In this document: positions 33,351 through 45,040 of the stretch, piece by piece
Layout: each line of letters begins with the position of its first letter
How positions within the stretch are numbered: the stretch's first letter is position 1
Origin: Sorex araneus
Lineage: Eukaryota; Chordata; Mammalia; Eulipotyphla; Soricidae
Assembly (NCBI RefSeq): GCF_027595985.1
Contig: NC_073311.1
Span: 47,681,463 to 47,745,462, forward strand
Length of the DNA stretch: 64,000 nucleotides
Direction of reading: 5' to 3'
Made by a program: the position numbers and the translations under genes
Notes under the pieces: generated by a model
What the model saw: only the letters and a program-made list of their open reading frames with translations
The model's database searches: none
What the model was told of the DNA's origin: nothing

Positions 33351-33708
33351 AAGTAACTTCTGCTGCATTCTCTCAGGTGATGGCGATTATCACTGCGTCT
33401 TCCCTCTGCTTGGGGAAAAAAAAAAGAGAAAAAAAAATCCTTTGGCTTCCTGAGCTGCCCCCTTTAAATACCCATTGACCTGGCAGTGCTCTGCCGAGGT
33501 CCCAGGGGTTTGAAGGGTTAATCGCTTGCCTGTGGTGGCAGCTTCATTGTTCTCCCAAACTTCCCACCCCCCTTCAATTACATTTCCAATTGTAAAATTG
33601 TCTAATATAGTTTAATAGTGCTTTTCTTTTCTCAGAGATCATCCACAAACTCTACAGAAAAAAAAAATACAAGATAATCCAAATAAAGATGACATTAAAA
33701 AAAAAAAA

Positions 33709-33877
33709 AGGACCAAGTTGGTAGGACAATTACCTTGCATGCAACCAACCCAGATTCGACCCCCAACAACCCAGATAGTCCCCCCCACTACCACCCCTGA
33801 ACCCATCAGGAATGATCCCTCAGTGCAAAGCCAGGAAGCAGTCCTGAGCATCACCAAGTGCTGGCTCAAAATTTTTA
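33709..33877 (+). mobile_element. Old shrew SINE
   Basis: CCTTGCATGCAACCAACCCA, GGAATGATCCCTCAGTGCAA and CCTGAGCATCACCAAGTGC are in the correct order. Confidence 0.8.
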
Positions 33878-34945
33878 AATGATGAAAATAAATATATACA
33901 ATAAAAAAAAGCGAACATTTCCCTTCCCCACCACCCAGAGAGAACCCTTTGTTAGTATCAACGGTGTTTTATCAAAATGGTCACAGCTGTATAATTTCCT
34001 ACGAGTTTAGAGGAGAGCCATCACTTACATGTTAATCATTTGAAATGTCCTTTTTTGGTATATGTGTGTGGTGGGGGAGTCTTCCAGTCTTCCTGAAGGT
34101 TGTTACCCATGACCCTTAAGGTCAAGGGGCAAGTTTGGGGTCTGGCGAGTGTGGTCTTGATGTTTCCCAGAACCTTGGGGATCAAGCACTGAAACATCTG
34201 ACTGGGTTGGCTAAGAGTTTCTAAGAAGCTCCTTGAGCAGAGTTTGGGAGCCCCCCTAAATAAGTATAACTAACACAAGAGCCTACTTAGTGATGGGGTA
34301 GGGTGGGGGCATGGGAAACAGAAAGAGGGACTTACTAGCCATTCTCGTAGCTGCAGGCACATGTGAGTTTTGTAGGAAAACATGTTTAGAAGTTGGCTAT
34401 AATTAGCTCTTAGCCATTTCTCTTCCATTGTTGTCACCCCTGGTGACAGGATGTGACCCAAGCAAGTTGTCTTTATTTCTTGGAATCCGAAACAGGAAAT
34501 TCGGAATTTTCTACTCTCTTAAGAAAGTCTGACATAAGACCATCTGAACTCACCGTGAGGTACAGTAGAATATGATTAAAAGCCTGTCACAATGCCAAGT
34601 TTTTTGACACGTTGTCTAAGCTTCTTCTCACAACGATCTGACACTGATAGATGCCACCATCTCTGTGTGAGAGATGAGAAGGGCTGAAAGGGTGAGGCCT
34701 GGTCAGTGTCCCCGGAGCCAGCATGAAAGAAATCCCTGTGTGAGCTGAATTCCAGGACAGTCTGCTCGAAAGCCTGGGCCCACTGTTCCAGATGCCCCGT
34801 CCTCAGGTGTCCCTCTCAGTGGTGTCTCCTGTAAAAACGCACTGTTGGAAGTTGAACTTTACGGGGCTGAGTATATTTGCCTCATTTTTGATGATATATG
34901 TTTGCTTTTGCTCTATTCTGTCTCATTCCTTTCACTCCTACTTTT

Positions 34946-35105
34946 TTGGGGGTGGGGGGCGGGGGAGTTGTGCTCAGGGCTTATTACTGGCTCTGTGCTC
35001 AGGGGTCACTCCGGTGGATTCTGGTCACTCTGGGTGCTGGGGATGGAACCCGGGTCAACCTCGCACAAGACAAGCACCTTACCCACTGTGCTATCTCTCT
35101 GGCCC
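34946..35105 (-). mobile_element. Old shrew SINE
   Basis: GTGCTCAGGGCTTATTACTG, GGGGATGGAACCCGGGTCAA and the head complement CCACTGTGCTATCTCTCTGG. Flanks cctttcactcctactttt and cctttcacttttactt look like a decayed target duplication. Confidence 0.85.
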
Positions 35106-35309
35106 CTTTCACTTTTACTTCTATATTCTTGAATCTTCCGTAGTCCCGAGTGCTCCATTCAATTCAGAATTAATTTTGAAGTTTTTTATTTATGAACTGG
35201 GGCAAGTGTTTCTTTAAGGACCTATATTAGATGCCATTTTAAGGGCCTAGTAGATTAGGCAAGGGACTGGGTCAACTGCCTTAGATACTGTATTTCTCAT
35301 GCTGGGAAT

Positions 35310-35379
35310 GAGGGAGGAAGGGAGGGAGGAGGGAAGAGAGGAGGGAGGGAGGGAGGGAAGAAGGAAGAAAGAAAAAAAG

Positions 35380-35420
<41 letters not shown>

Positions 35421-35435
35421 GAAAGAAAGAAAGGA

Positions 35436-35515
<80 letters not shown>

Positions 35516-35565
35516 AAAAAAGAAAGAAAGAGAGAAAGAGAGAAAAAGAAGGAAAGAAGGGAGGA

Positions 35566-35640
<75 letters not shown>

Positions 35641-35754
35641 GAAAGAAAGAAAGGAAGGAAGGAAGAAAGGAAGAAAAGAGAGAGAAAGAAAAGAGAAAGA
35701 GAAAGAAAGAAGGAAAGAAAAAGAAAGAGAAAAGGAAGGAAGGGAGAAAGAGAA
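35310..35754. repeat. 445-base uninterrupted polypurine tract, mostly (GAAA)n
   Basis: There is not a single C or T on the + strand from 35310 to 35754. It begins GGGA-rich, becomes long GAAA arrays with GA and AAGG interruptions, and ends before aattcctc. The Lys/Glu/Arg frame (+) and Phe/Leu/Ser frame (-) across it are artefacts. Confidence 0.98.
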
Positions 35755-36647
35755 TTCCTCAGTATTTGCACTCCAAAAGATATTCTGATTTACAAAAAGA
35801 TTCGATACAAAGTTCTTTTAATAACAGTATCAGAGAGGCATCCCTCTGGCCAGCCCTTTCTGGGCATTTCTCACTGAGTGTCTGTCGCGTCCCCAACAGT
35901 GCAGATCCCCCAACTCCACTTCGGCCCTCCTGTGCTATCTGCCCAGTCATTGGAAATGAATAGACTGAATTTCCGAAATGATCCCTTTGTCTTAACGGAA
36001 TCTTAAGGTAGAAACGGTCTGCAGAATAAAATGCAAAATTGGAGGACCACATTTCCCCCTCTCTCTTTGCATTAATAATAACCTCTAGGGATGCCAACAC
36101 TGATGTCCAGAGTTGGGCTGAAACTCTGTTATTAACAGGATTGTAAATCATGATGCTCAAATAAAAACTAAAGAACAGCCTTCCTTTCCCATGCTCCTTC
36201 AGGGGGATGTTGGATCCTCTTCACTCTGCCTTCACAACGGATTTAATGCTGTCCAGCCTATCATTGTAACATGTCCCAGAAACACATGGATGGGTTTATT
36301 ATTACTTTCAGTGAGTGAGCTCTAAAATGTCTAGTGAAATTCTCCAGCGTGTGGAGCATTCAGTGGTGTTGTCAGTTTCTTTTCCCAGTGCCCAGCACTT
36401 TCAGGGTATCCAATTAAAAAGTAAATTAATGGCATTAATAGTGTGTATGGAATAGGTCACCGTTAAGGTCACTGTCTAATAATCTTCAAAAAGACCTAAG
36501 CTTGGCAGACCCTGGTAATCTGCTTATGCTGCTGAGAGCAATTTGTTGGATCCTTCACACCTGTTGAGTGTTGAGACATTATTTTGCCTTTCCCGTCTGA
36601 GCTACCCAGCCCCCCAGCTCTCTTTGTCCTCTGTCCTTTGGTCTCTT

Positions 36648-36801
36648 TCTTTTTGGGGGTAGAGGTGGGGTTGAGCCCACACCAGCTGAGCTCAGGGATC
36701 ACTCCTGGCAGTGCTCAGGGGACCATATGGGTGCCCAGGATCCAACCCGAGTCGGCACGTGCAAGGCAGACGCCTGGACCCCTGTGCTGTCGGTCTGGCC
36801 C
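36648..36801 (-). mobile_element. Old shrew SINE
   Basis: CTCAGGGATCACTCCTGGCA, GGATCCAACCCGAGTCGGCA and the head complement CTGTGCTGTCGGTCTGGCC. Confidence 0.85.
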
Positions 36802-37129
36802 CCTCTTTTTTTTTAAAAAAAAATCTTCACTTGCCCCTTTCCTCTTTCAAAAATCTGTAGTAGCCGTCACTGCCCTCTTTCAAACCGGGCTTTTATATTA
36901 AGCAGATGGGGATTCAATAGTGGAAAAAATAGACGTCCCTCCCAGCCCCCACACCCTGGCCTGGGAGATTGTAGGCTATCTGGGAGTGGAGAATAGACAC
37001 ACCCCAGGCTGTGCTGATCAGTGGGTGTTGCAGGTAGCAGGAGGATGAGGGGAGATCTGATCTGGTCAGAGGTTAGGAGGCTGCATCTCTCTCGCTTGAA
37101 AAATGAAGACCACAGATACTAGGAGAAGA

Positions 37130-37437
37130 AGAACGGGCATCCAGACAGCAGCAATGGCAGGGGAAGGACTCCGCGGTATTGGAGCTCCAGGTGCCCTGGA
37201 AGAAATGAAAGGAGCAGCAGTGTGGTTGGGGGCACTAGAACAAAGATGGGGGGCACTTCTGGTGAGATGTGGGCGGGGCCACGGTCTCTGGGTTTGTAAT
37301 GGTTGGTGGGGGGACGGGCAGAGAGAAACTGAGGACATTGGTGGCCGAGAAATGTACACTGATGAAGGGATTGAAACATGGTATGACCAAATTCTACCTG
37401 CGTATCTCACGGTGACTCAATAAAGAAAAAAAAATTA
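37130..37437 (+). mobile_element. Diverged L1 3' end
   Basis: It parallels the fresher L1 end downstream: GAGGACATTGGTGGCCGAGA against GGGATATTGGTGGTGGGGAA, ATGTACACTGATGAAGGGAT against GTGCACTGGTGGAGGGGTG, and CTCACGGTGACTCAATAAAG against CTCACAGTGATCCAATAAAA. It has its own AATAAA at 37419-37424 and an A-rich end. Confidence 0.75.
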
Positions 37438-38035
37438 CTTTGGTACATCTACACAATGGAATACTATGCAGCTGTTAGGAGAGATGAAGTCATGAAATTT
37501 GCTTATAAATGAATAGACATGGAGAGTATCATGCTAAGTGAAATGAGTCAGAAAGAGAGGGACAGACATAGAGGACTGCACTCATTTGTGGAGTATAAAA
37601 TAACATCACATGAGGCTGACACCCAAGGACAGTAGATACAAGGGCCAGGGGGATTGCCCCATAGCTGGAAGCCTGCTTCATGAGCGGAGGGGAGAAGGCA
37701 GATGGAATAGAGAAGGGATCACTAAGAAAATGATGGCTGGAGGAATCAGTCGGGATGGGAGATGCATGACGAAAGTAGATAATGGCCCAAACATGGTGAC
37801 CTCTCAGTGTCTGCAAGCTATAATGCCCAAAAGTAGAGAGAGAGTATGGGGAATATTGTCTGCCATAGAGGCAGGGGGAGGGTGGGAAAGAGGGGGTATA
37901 CCTGGGATATTGGTGGTGGGGAATGTGCACTGGTGGAGGGGTGGGTGTTTGATCATTGTGAGATTGTAACTCAGACATGAAAGCTTGTAACTATCTCACA
38001 GTGATCCAATAAAATTAAGAAATATTTTTAAAAAA
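37438..38035 (+). mobile_element. Younger L1 3' end in tandem with the previous one
   Basis: ACACAATGGAATACTATGCA, ATGCTAAGTGAAATGAGTCA (end of L1 ORF2 region), then the lineage 3' UTR, AATAAA at 38008-38013 and an A-rich tail to about 38035. It is 5' truncated, in the same direction as RFX4, and ends about 100 bases before an RFX4 exon. Confidence 0.88.
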
Positions 38036-38136
38036 GAAAATAAATGATGATTTGGCTTGGGCTGAAGAGCGCTGGGAGGCTCAGGAATGTTTCCACGACG
38101 TAGGTGTGACCGACGGCCCTTGACGTGTCTCCACAG

Positions 38137-38299
38137 GCGCCATGCAGTCCTACACCTGGTCTCTGACCTACACGGTGACCACGGCGGCGGGGTCCCCCGC
38201 GGAGAGCTCCCAGCAGCTGCCCTGCATGAGGAGTACCCACATGCCTTCTTCCTCCGTCACCCACAGGATCCCAGTCTACCCCCACCGAGAGGAGCACGG
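38137..38299 (+). CDS. RFX4: RFX4 internal coding exon ([19 protein letters not shown]…)
   Basis: A 163-base exon between the acceptor gtctccacag and the donor CGG|gtaggt. Two bases finish a glycine codon. It then reads [40 protein letters not shown] and [13 protein letters not shown], plus gg of a split glycine. It is part of the conserved C-terminal region of RFX4 that follows the dimerisation domain (no enzymatic motif; serine/threonine/tyrosine-rich). Two truncated L1 3' ends lie just upstream. Confidence 0.97.
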
Positions 38300-38454
38300 G
38301 TAGGTGATGCTACATTCCCACCTGCTGTGATTGCGCCGGCGAGTGAGCGAGCACACTGGTTTCCAGGAGGAACTTTGGGGAGGGTGGGTGGTTCTGGCAG
38401 GGCACTCGGGCACTCGTCAACATTCCCCACACAGTCCCTGTGACCGTCAGCGGA

Positions 38455-38575
38455 AGTGGGCATCAGTGACCCCATTTTACAGGTGAGGACATTGAACCGG
38501 GGCTGGCTCAGTTTAGTTTCTCCGGGGGCTCACGGGGCTGCTAAACCTGGGGCGACACAGCATCTTCCGGGCTCC
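38455..38575 (-). mobile_element. MIR fragment
   Basis: CCCCATTTTACAGGTGAGGA, cattgaaccgggg and GCTCACGGGGCTGCTAAACC follow the reverse MIR consensus. Confidence 0.75.
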
Positions 38576-38827
38576 ACCCACAACCCGTGTGTTTTCCTTG
38601 TTCCTTCCTCCTTTGCCCCAAACTCCCTTCTGGCTGTTCCCCTCTGTGGCACTGTTCAGCCTTAGAAAGCTTCAGGATAGGTCTTTGAGGACTCGTGCCC
38701 AGGATGGCTTCCCTGCTTGCCCCCTGAGGGACGGGGATCCCCAGGGGATGGCGGTTATTAATGGGGGTTAGGGGAACCTCTTTGGTGTTCGTTGGTGCCT
38801 TGCTCCAGAAGAAGAAAATCAGTCACT

Positions 38828-39005
38828 TTTTTTTTTTTTTGCTTTTTGGGTCACACCCAGCAATGCACAGGGGTCACTCCTGGCTCATGCACTCAGGAAT
38901 CACCCCTGGCGGTGCTCAGGGAACCATATAGGATTGTTGGGATTTGAACCCGGGTCGGCCGTGTGCAAGGCAAACACCTTACCCGCTGTGCTATTGCTCC
39001 AGCAT
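38828..39005 (-). mobile_element. Young shrew SINE
   Basis: Poly(T), GCTTTTTGGGTCACACCCAG, full body, head complement CTGTGCTATTGCTCCAGC. Confidence 0.95.
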
Positions 39006-39232
39006 CCCCCCCCAAAAAAAATCACTTTTCCCAATTAAAAAAAAAAAGAAAAATTAAAAATTCTATGTAGTGAAGTGGGAACAAATGAACTACAAATTCG
39101 CATGGAAGAATTAGCTGAATCGGAGAATGCTTTTGGCTGCTGCATTATACCTTGTCCTTAGACGATACCAATCATATAGTGTCATGGGGGCAAGTGTTGA
39201 TAACCATTCGTGGTGTTTTAAAAGACCTTTAT

Positions 39233-39395
39233 GGAGGCAGAAGTGATAGTAGAGCAGGTGGCATGCTTGTTTTGCATGCATGGCCAACCTGAATTCAATC
39301 CCTGGCACCCCATATGGCCCCCCGAGTACTACTAGGAGTAGTCCCTGAGCACAGAGCCAGGAGTAAGGTGTGGTAAAAAAATAAGTAAAAAATTA
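39233..39395 (+). mobile_element. Shrew SINE
   Basis: GGAGGCAGAAGTGATAGTAG head, CCTGGCACCCCATATGGCCC, GTCCCTGAGCACAGAGCCAG, shortened 3' end. Confidence 0.88.
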
Positions 39396-39664
39396 AAAGG
39401 CCCTTATCTAGGACAGATGAGACCATCACCAAGGGCCTCACGGACTGGGTTCCCATAGACCAAGTGAGAAGGAGACCTTTCAAGGCACTTCTACATGGTT
39501 CCCCAGCAAAACAATAGCAAGGTGGTGACCCCAAGCCATGACACAACATGATGGATGTTGGTGTCCATCATTTCCAAATGTTCAGGGCTCCCTGACCAGT
39601 CAGGAGGGCGGCCATTACTCCGTCAGGGGGCCTCTGAGGGAAGTCTTCCACACTTTTTGGAAGA

Positions 39665-39726
39665 GACTTTGAAAATGGTTTCCGAGAGCGTTGGGGTTCT
39701 GCAGGAATGGCAGCTCAGACAAGCAC
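39665..39726 (+). repeat. 62-base direct repeat, copy A (upstream of exon 40450-40588)
   Basis: It matches 40819-40880 at 52 of 62 positions without gaps. Shared cores are gactttgaaaa, ttccgagag and GGGGTTCTGCAGGAATGGCA. Confidence 0.85.
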
Positions 39727-40449
39727 AGGGGCACGTGTCAGCAAATTGGCTGAAAAGTTGTGAGAAGGAAGGGCAGTGAGAAGGAAGGGCAGTCAGAGCC
39801 GGTGTTTCCTGGGATGACTTCCGGTGTGAGAGGCCGTCTTCACCTCTCCAGCCTCAGCTCTCTGACAGAATGCAAACTAGCTGAGGAGGAGCCTGCGGCC
39901 CCCCTGGCCAAGAGAGTGGGGCAGAGTCAGACCTAGAGTCGGGGGTCGGTGGGGCCTGCCTGGGGAAGGCTCACGGAGATGCACTAGGTCCTTCCCTGCT
40001 GTGAGCAAGCAGAGACCTGAATCCCAGAACAGAAATTCCAGTCATTTCTTCCTTCTTCCCGACTTGGCTTCAGGTTATATCACGGGACTCTCAGACACCA
40101 CGGGAGCGGGGGTTCTCGTAGCTAATTATGTTTTGCTCAGGGCTGGCTTGCTTCCCCCCGTCCCTCCCCAGAGCACCAGCCTGGAGGTAAGGGAGGTACA
40201 CTGGGGTGTCTGGGGGGGGGAATAGGGAGACGGAAACTCACCTTGGGGATTGAAACTTAACACAACAAGGCCACAGAGTGGAGAAGTTACGGATCACAAG
40301 GAAGAAAAGTTGGGCCACGGGGGACAGGGAGAGAGGAAAGGAAGTGAGAAAGAAAAAAAAGAGGGGACTTGAGGGAAGTTGAAGTTTAGAGGTGCCCTGT
40401 CCCCACCATCCGCCCCCCCAGTTAGTGACCCTGTGTCCATCTGCCGTAG

Positions 40450-40588
40450 GTACACGGGAAGCTATAACTACGGCAGCTATGGAAACCAGCATGCCCACCC
40501 GATGCAGAGCCAGTACCCGGCCCTCCCTCACGACACGGCCATCTCGGGCCCACTCCACTATGCCCCTTACCACAGGGGCTCTGCACAG
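40450..40588 (+). CDS. RFX4: RFX4 internal coding exon ([17 protein letters not shown]…SAQ)
   Basis: A 139-base exon between the acceptor ctgccgtag and a strong donor, CAG|gtgagt. One base (g) finishes glycine. It then reads [40 protein letters not shown] and HRGSAQ. This is the tyrosine/glycine/histidine-rich part of the RFX4 C-terminus, low in predicted structure. Two small differences from human as recalled are A for P in QHPHP and G for S in HRSSAQ. It ends on a whole codon. The exon lies between the two copies of a 62-base direct repeat. Confidence 0.97.
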
Positions 40589-40818
40589 GTGAGTCGCTGG
40601 GCCTGCTGGCTTTGTCCGGGCCGGGGAGAGGCACGGTGCCAGGTCTGCTTGACTTAAGAAGTGAACGAGCACCTTCTGTCAGCTGTGTGTTAAAAAACAA
40701 ACACACACACAAAAGCGCGGGAGATGGTGGGAAGGTATTTTCCTCAGGGTCTTCACTCATGCCCAGGGGAGCTCAGCCGTGTGCTCTACTCACTCCCTCA
40801 CACGACATTCATGTGCCA

Positions 40819-40880
40819 GACTTTGAAAACACCTTCCGAGAGCTCTGGGGTTCTGCAGGAATGGCAGAATGGACAAGCAC
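40819..40880 (+). repeat. 62-base direct repeat, copy B (downstream of exon 40450-40588)
   Basis: Partner of 39665-39726, same direction, 1154 bases apart. Confidence 0.85.
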
Positions 40881-41628
40881 TTGGTCCTGAGGCGCTGGGT
40901 TTGCTGGAAAATTTGCCTCGAGCAAACAGGGACAGGGCTGACCAGCCATCTCTGCTCTTTGACCTCACTCATCCCAAGGTCAAGTCAGCCACACTCTCTG
41001 TGGCCCTTTTCCGGGGGGGGGGCTCCCCTTCTCCGATGGGCAGTCAGTCCTCTTTCCCTTCACCGTCCTCCTCATGTCCGCTGAGGACCGTTGTCTCTGT
41101 CCTGCTCTGTCTTCCATTTCCACTCCTGTTCAGCCCAGCCCCAGCCCTTCCAAAGTGGACCTCTGGTCAGATCCGTCCCCGCCGTGTGTGTTTTCCAGGG
41201 GGGTGCCTAGTATCCAGCACACCCTGTCTGTGCTCTGAGGTGACTCTGCATGGTGGCGCCAGCCAGAGTAGTTGGTACCCGTTGCTGCGCTCCTCTCTCA
41301 CGCACTGTCCCGGACGCTCCTGCTCGCCCATGCGTTCCGTTGTCCGTACACAGTGGCTCTGCACCCCCACGGCCCTTGCCTCCCCTTATGTCTTGTGGAT
41401 GGCGAAAGCCTTCCCATTGGTCTCAGTCCCTGCCTCTGCTCCACCCCCCGGCACTGTAGCTGGAGGGGTCTTTTGGACAAAAATCAACTGGCCATGTCTT
41501 TCCTTGGCACATCTCCACTTTTGGGTCAAGTTCAGTTCTCTAGCATGTCTTTCAAGAATTGGCACCATCCGGCCTCCGCCTGCCTCCCTGGCCCCAAACC
41601 CTCCTCTGCCCCCACTCCCAGCGTGCAT

Positions 41629-41629
41629 G

Positions 41630-41687
<58 letters not shown>
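41629..41687. repeat. (GC)n(AC)n microsatellite
   Basis: ATGCGCGCGC leads into a pure CA run to about 41687. Confidence 0.95.
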
Positions 41688-41691
<4 letters not shown>

Positions 41692-42918
41692 GTGCAGTTC
41701 TCCACATCTCTGGAGAGATTTCCCTCTGTCTGACTTCTCTTCCCCCAGATCTTGACAACTTGCTGTTCAGGGCAAGCGTTGCTCTGTCTTTGTGGCATTT
41801 CCTGACATTGCCACCCGCTTCCTTCCTCTTGGCCGAGGTCAGGTCAGGTACCCACCCACCCTCAACTCCCTCAATACCCTTGGCTTCCCTCTGTTGATCT
41901 AACGCCTTGCACACAGTTCCCATCACTGACTTTCCTGACCCCCGTGGCAGACCCCGATACTCGTGAAGAGCAAAACGAAGTCCAGCGTCTCTGGGCTACA
42001 GGACACGGCATCTGTTCCAAAGGGCTCGCTGGTTCCGAGCACTTATCCTAGGCCGGGTTCTGCATGAGCACTTCGCGCATCCCCCTGGTAATGCTTCTAG
42101 AAAAGGGCGTGAGAGCAGGTCACAGGCCATTGACTTCACGATGGGAATACTGAAGCGAGGAGCCAGCAGGAGGCGGGGCGGCTTAGTTATGTGAGTGCGG
42201 GCTGGGGGTGCACGCATGCCGTGGGCGTGGGGCCCAGGGGAGGTTACTGTGCCACAGGTAGCACGTGGAGAGTCTGGCCCAAGATAGAGCACTTTGGGGT
42301 GATCTGGGTGAGCCAGAGACGGAGGGGCCGCCAGAGGTAGGCACTCAGCTCTGATGAGCTTATAGGGGTCTAGAAAAGACATGGCAGCCCTCACACCACG
42401 TGCGGGCCACATTACATCAGCTGTGGGCACACAGACGGGTCTCCGAGGGAGCTCGGCGTCTCCACAATACGGGGTGCTGAGGGCACACAGGCGTCTGTTT
42501 TGCTTTCCACCGGCAGCGCCAAGAGGGAGCCTTGGTATGGTCCCCAGACGGGCGCAGAAGTTGATTCCACTAAATCACCACCTGGGGGATTCATTACGGG
42601 GCTCCAACTGCGTCACGCAGCCTGCAGATAGCGGTGCTGGTGCTCCCTGCTGCCGTCCGAGGAATAACGTGGAGGTTGCCACCGCGGGCCGGGTCCTACT
42701 CCGCAAGTCTAAGCAGCTCACGCGGTCTCTCGGGCATTTTGTCTCCCAGCACTAGCGGGGCACCCATTCTGTGAGGACACAGTGGAGAAAGGGGGACAGG
42801 AGCCCCCAGTGTCTATACTGGTGGTGTGAGGGAGCCGCTCACCCTCCCAGCCCCCCAGTCACAGCTCCCAGAAATAGTGCCCCTCTACTCCTCCATCCTT
42901 GTTCACAAGACGCCTGAA

Positions 42919-43133
42919 GCTTTTTTTTTTTGTTTTTTGGGTTTTGTTTGTTTGTTTGTTTGTTTGTTTTGCTGTATGGGTCACACCTGGCAATGCACAG
43001 GGGTTACTCCTGGCTCTGCACTCAGGAATGACTCCTGGCAGTGCTCAGGGGACCGTATGGGATGCTGGGAATCAAACCTGGGTCGGCCGCGTGCAAGGCA
43101 AACGCCTGACCCGTTGTGCTATGGCTCCAGCCC
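42919..43133 (-). mobile_element. Young shrew SINE with (TTTG)n-rich tail complement
   Basis: T and TTTG/TTTGT repeats (about 42919-42972) form the tail complement, followed by GGGTCACACCTGGCAATGCA, body and head complement TTGTGCTATGGCTCCAGCCC. It is the last standard shrew SINE before 58157. Confidence 0.94.
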
Positions 43134-44859
43134 CTGGAGCTGGTTTTCTAAGGTGACCACTCCAAAACCATAGCTGTGAAAAGAAGCTAAGGTCTCCTCC
43201 AGGCCCGTGCAGATGCTGGCCTGGAGAGAGAGAGGCCATGGCAGTCACCCCCCCCCCCCGGGCACTCCAGGGAAACAGCTGGACTGGAGGGAAGAGCCGA
43301 GCCCTGAATGAGGCAACGAGAAGCCCTAAGTGGCCATAGGGACACCATGCCTGGCCCTTAGATGAAGTTCTTATTACAACTTCTGCCCACACACATGTGC
43401 TTGTGCATGCGCGTGCACACACACACAATGGTGCCTATCTCAGTCTCATGTGTAAGGAGACGTGGGGGTAGGGGACAGTGACTTCACATCTCTCCCCCAG
43501 CTGGTGGGCTCTGGGGTCTGTGGGGAAGACACACCCAAAGATGCAGTCTTCCTTGATTTTCATGAGCCCGTCAGGCCTCAAGCTCGGTTCTAGACCCACA
43601 GCTCACAGCGGGCTTGAGAAGGCGCGTGTCCCTCTGTTTCTCAAAGAGCAGGAAATCACCTCAAGAAGCCATCGGCCCCAGCTCATATGGCTGGTCGGGC
43701 ACCAAAGCAGACTCCGATTATAAATTCCCCCAGCCTGACCCCAAGCCCATGGCCACCAACAACCATGGTGATCGTGGAGGGTGGGTGGGAGGTAAATTCC
43801 AGAAATTACCGTCCATACACTCGGTGTCACACCCCCAAGGTCCTGTGCTTCGTTCCTTTCCTGGTCCTTCTGGCGGAAGCTTGAGCGTGGAGAGGGAAAT
43901 TCACAGCAAGACTCCTCAGTGTTAGCTTTCCAGAACAGAGGTCAGGACTGAATATCACACCTCATTAGATCAAGACTCACGAGGGAAACAGCCCATCTAG
44001 ATTGATGGGGGCAGGGAATCACCGTTTAGAGAAGAAGGTTGCAGTTGGCCGTTCACACAGGAGTAACTGAAACGGAGTTGGCATAAACACCCCTACCTCT
44101 TACCTGCAACTGCTTCCTGGCCCTGTCCACAGGGTGCTGTGAGAATGGGAATTCTTCAGGCATTTCCACACTCAAAATAACTGGAAGTCCTTTGGGGTGG
44201 CTTTTGTTTTTTTTTTCCAATAGACTCTGCCTATGTTTCTGTTTGTGCTGCATATTTGCACAACACAGGCTCTCTTCCAGGGTAACACAAAGGTAAAATG
44301 TAGTAGCAGCCCCACTCCACTGCTAATTTCTCACTCAGTGAATCCAGACTAATGGGACTAGCCAGTGAAAGGTTTGATACACAGCAGTACAACACCCCTC
44401 CGGCCCCTGTGAGTGATGGGGCAGGGCTGGTGGCTGCCGCCCCTTCCCAAGCTCCCCGTTCTCATGCCTGACTCACAGGAGAAAGCAGAGCAAAGGCACA
44501 AACTGCAAAGTATTTGCTGAGCCTCTCTCAACGCATGTCCATGCAACCGCTGCTCTGACTGCAGCCACGAGTGGGTACTGGACCCTTGGAGGCCACTGGA
44601 CTGGGCTAGAGCCATTCCTAGGTTGGCTAGAAGTCCACCTAGACTGCACCGAAAAATAAACTCATTCTTTCGTCCATGTGGCTCCCCCTGCCCCGGCCAG
44701 TGAGTGCCCTGAACTCTCTCAGCTTGTCTCCAGCAGTCCAGTGCAGGAAGTGCCCGTGGCAGAGATCCGGTGGCTGCTCCAAGATTTGTGTAGGGCACTT
44801 GCAGTGGCAAAGTACCCTGGGCCAAAGGGGGTACAGCTCATTCTGTCATTGTGGTGGGC

Positions 44860-45000
44860 GATTTTGCCCTTGGGCCAGACTCAGGATTCAGACCCCAGCT
44901 CTGCTCCTGAATAGCTCGACGCCTTAGTTTTCCTCATTTGAAATATAATTCTAGTAGCTATTTCCTAGAATTTTTGTAAGGATTAAGAGAGGAGAAAAAA
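44860..45000 (+). mobile_element. MIR fragment
   Basis: GACTCAGGATTCAGACCCCA, GCTCTGCTCCTGAATAGCTC and CCTTAGTTTTCCTCATTTGA, then a TTTTTGTAAGGATTAAGAGA end. Confidence 0.78.
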
Positions 45001-45039
45001 GGTCTGTACAGGGCCTGGGTGGTAGTCAACACTATTTGT

Positions 45040-45040
<1 letters not shown>

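Larger units (their letters stand above)
23079..38136 (+). other. RFX4: RFX4 intron (15.1 kb)
   Basis: No exon is recognised here. It contains ten or more SINEs, the second-type SINE, four L1 3' ends, microsatellites and the long purine tract at 35310-35754. Largely unique stretches without recognised genes are 25610-27850, 27920-29340, 29910-31010, 31750-33700, 33880-34930, 35760-36640 and 36810-37100. Several show dense TAAT/ATTA words (31685-31740, 33560-33620, 36405-36480) and are candidate regulatory sequence. Confidence 0.8.
38300..40449 (+). other. RFX4: RFX4 intron (2.15 kb)
   Basis: It contains a MIR remnant, one young SINE, one old SINE and one copy of a 62-base direct repeat. No exon was found. 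Confidence 0.9.

Noticed and set aside
35247..35877. Long Lys/Glu/Arg frame (+) and Phe/Leu/Ser frame (-) over the purine tract
   Set aside because: Any frame through pure GAAA/GGAA sequence stays open; there is no protein-like composition.
40724..41755. 343-residue forward frame in RFX4 intron
   Set aside because: It runs through ordinary intron and ends in a CA microsatellite; no family recognised.
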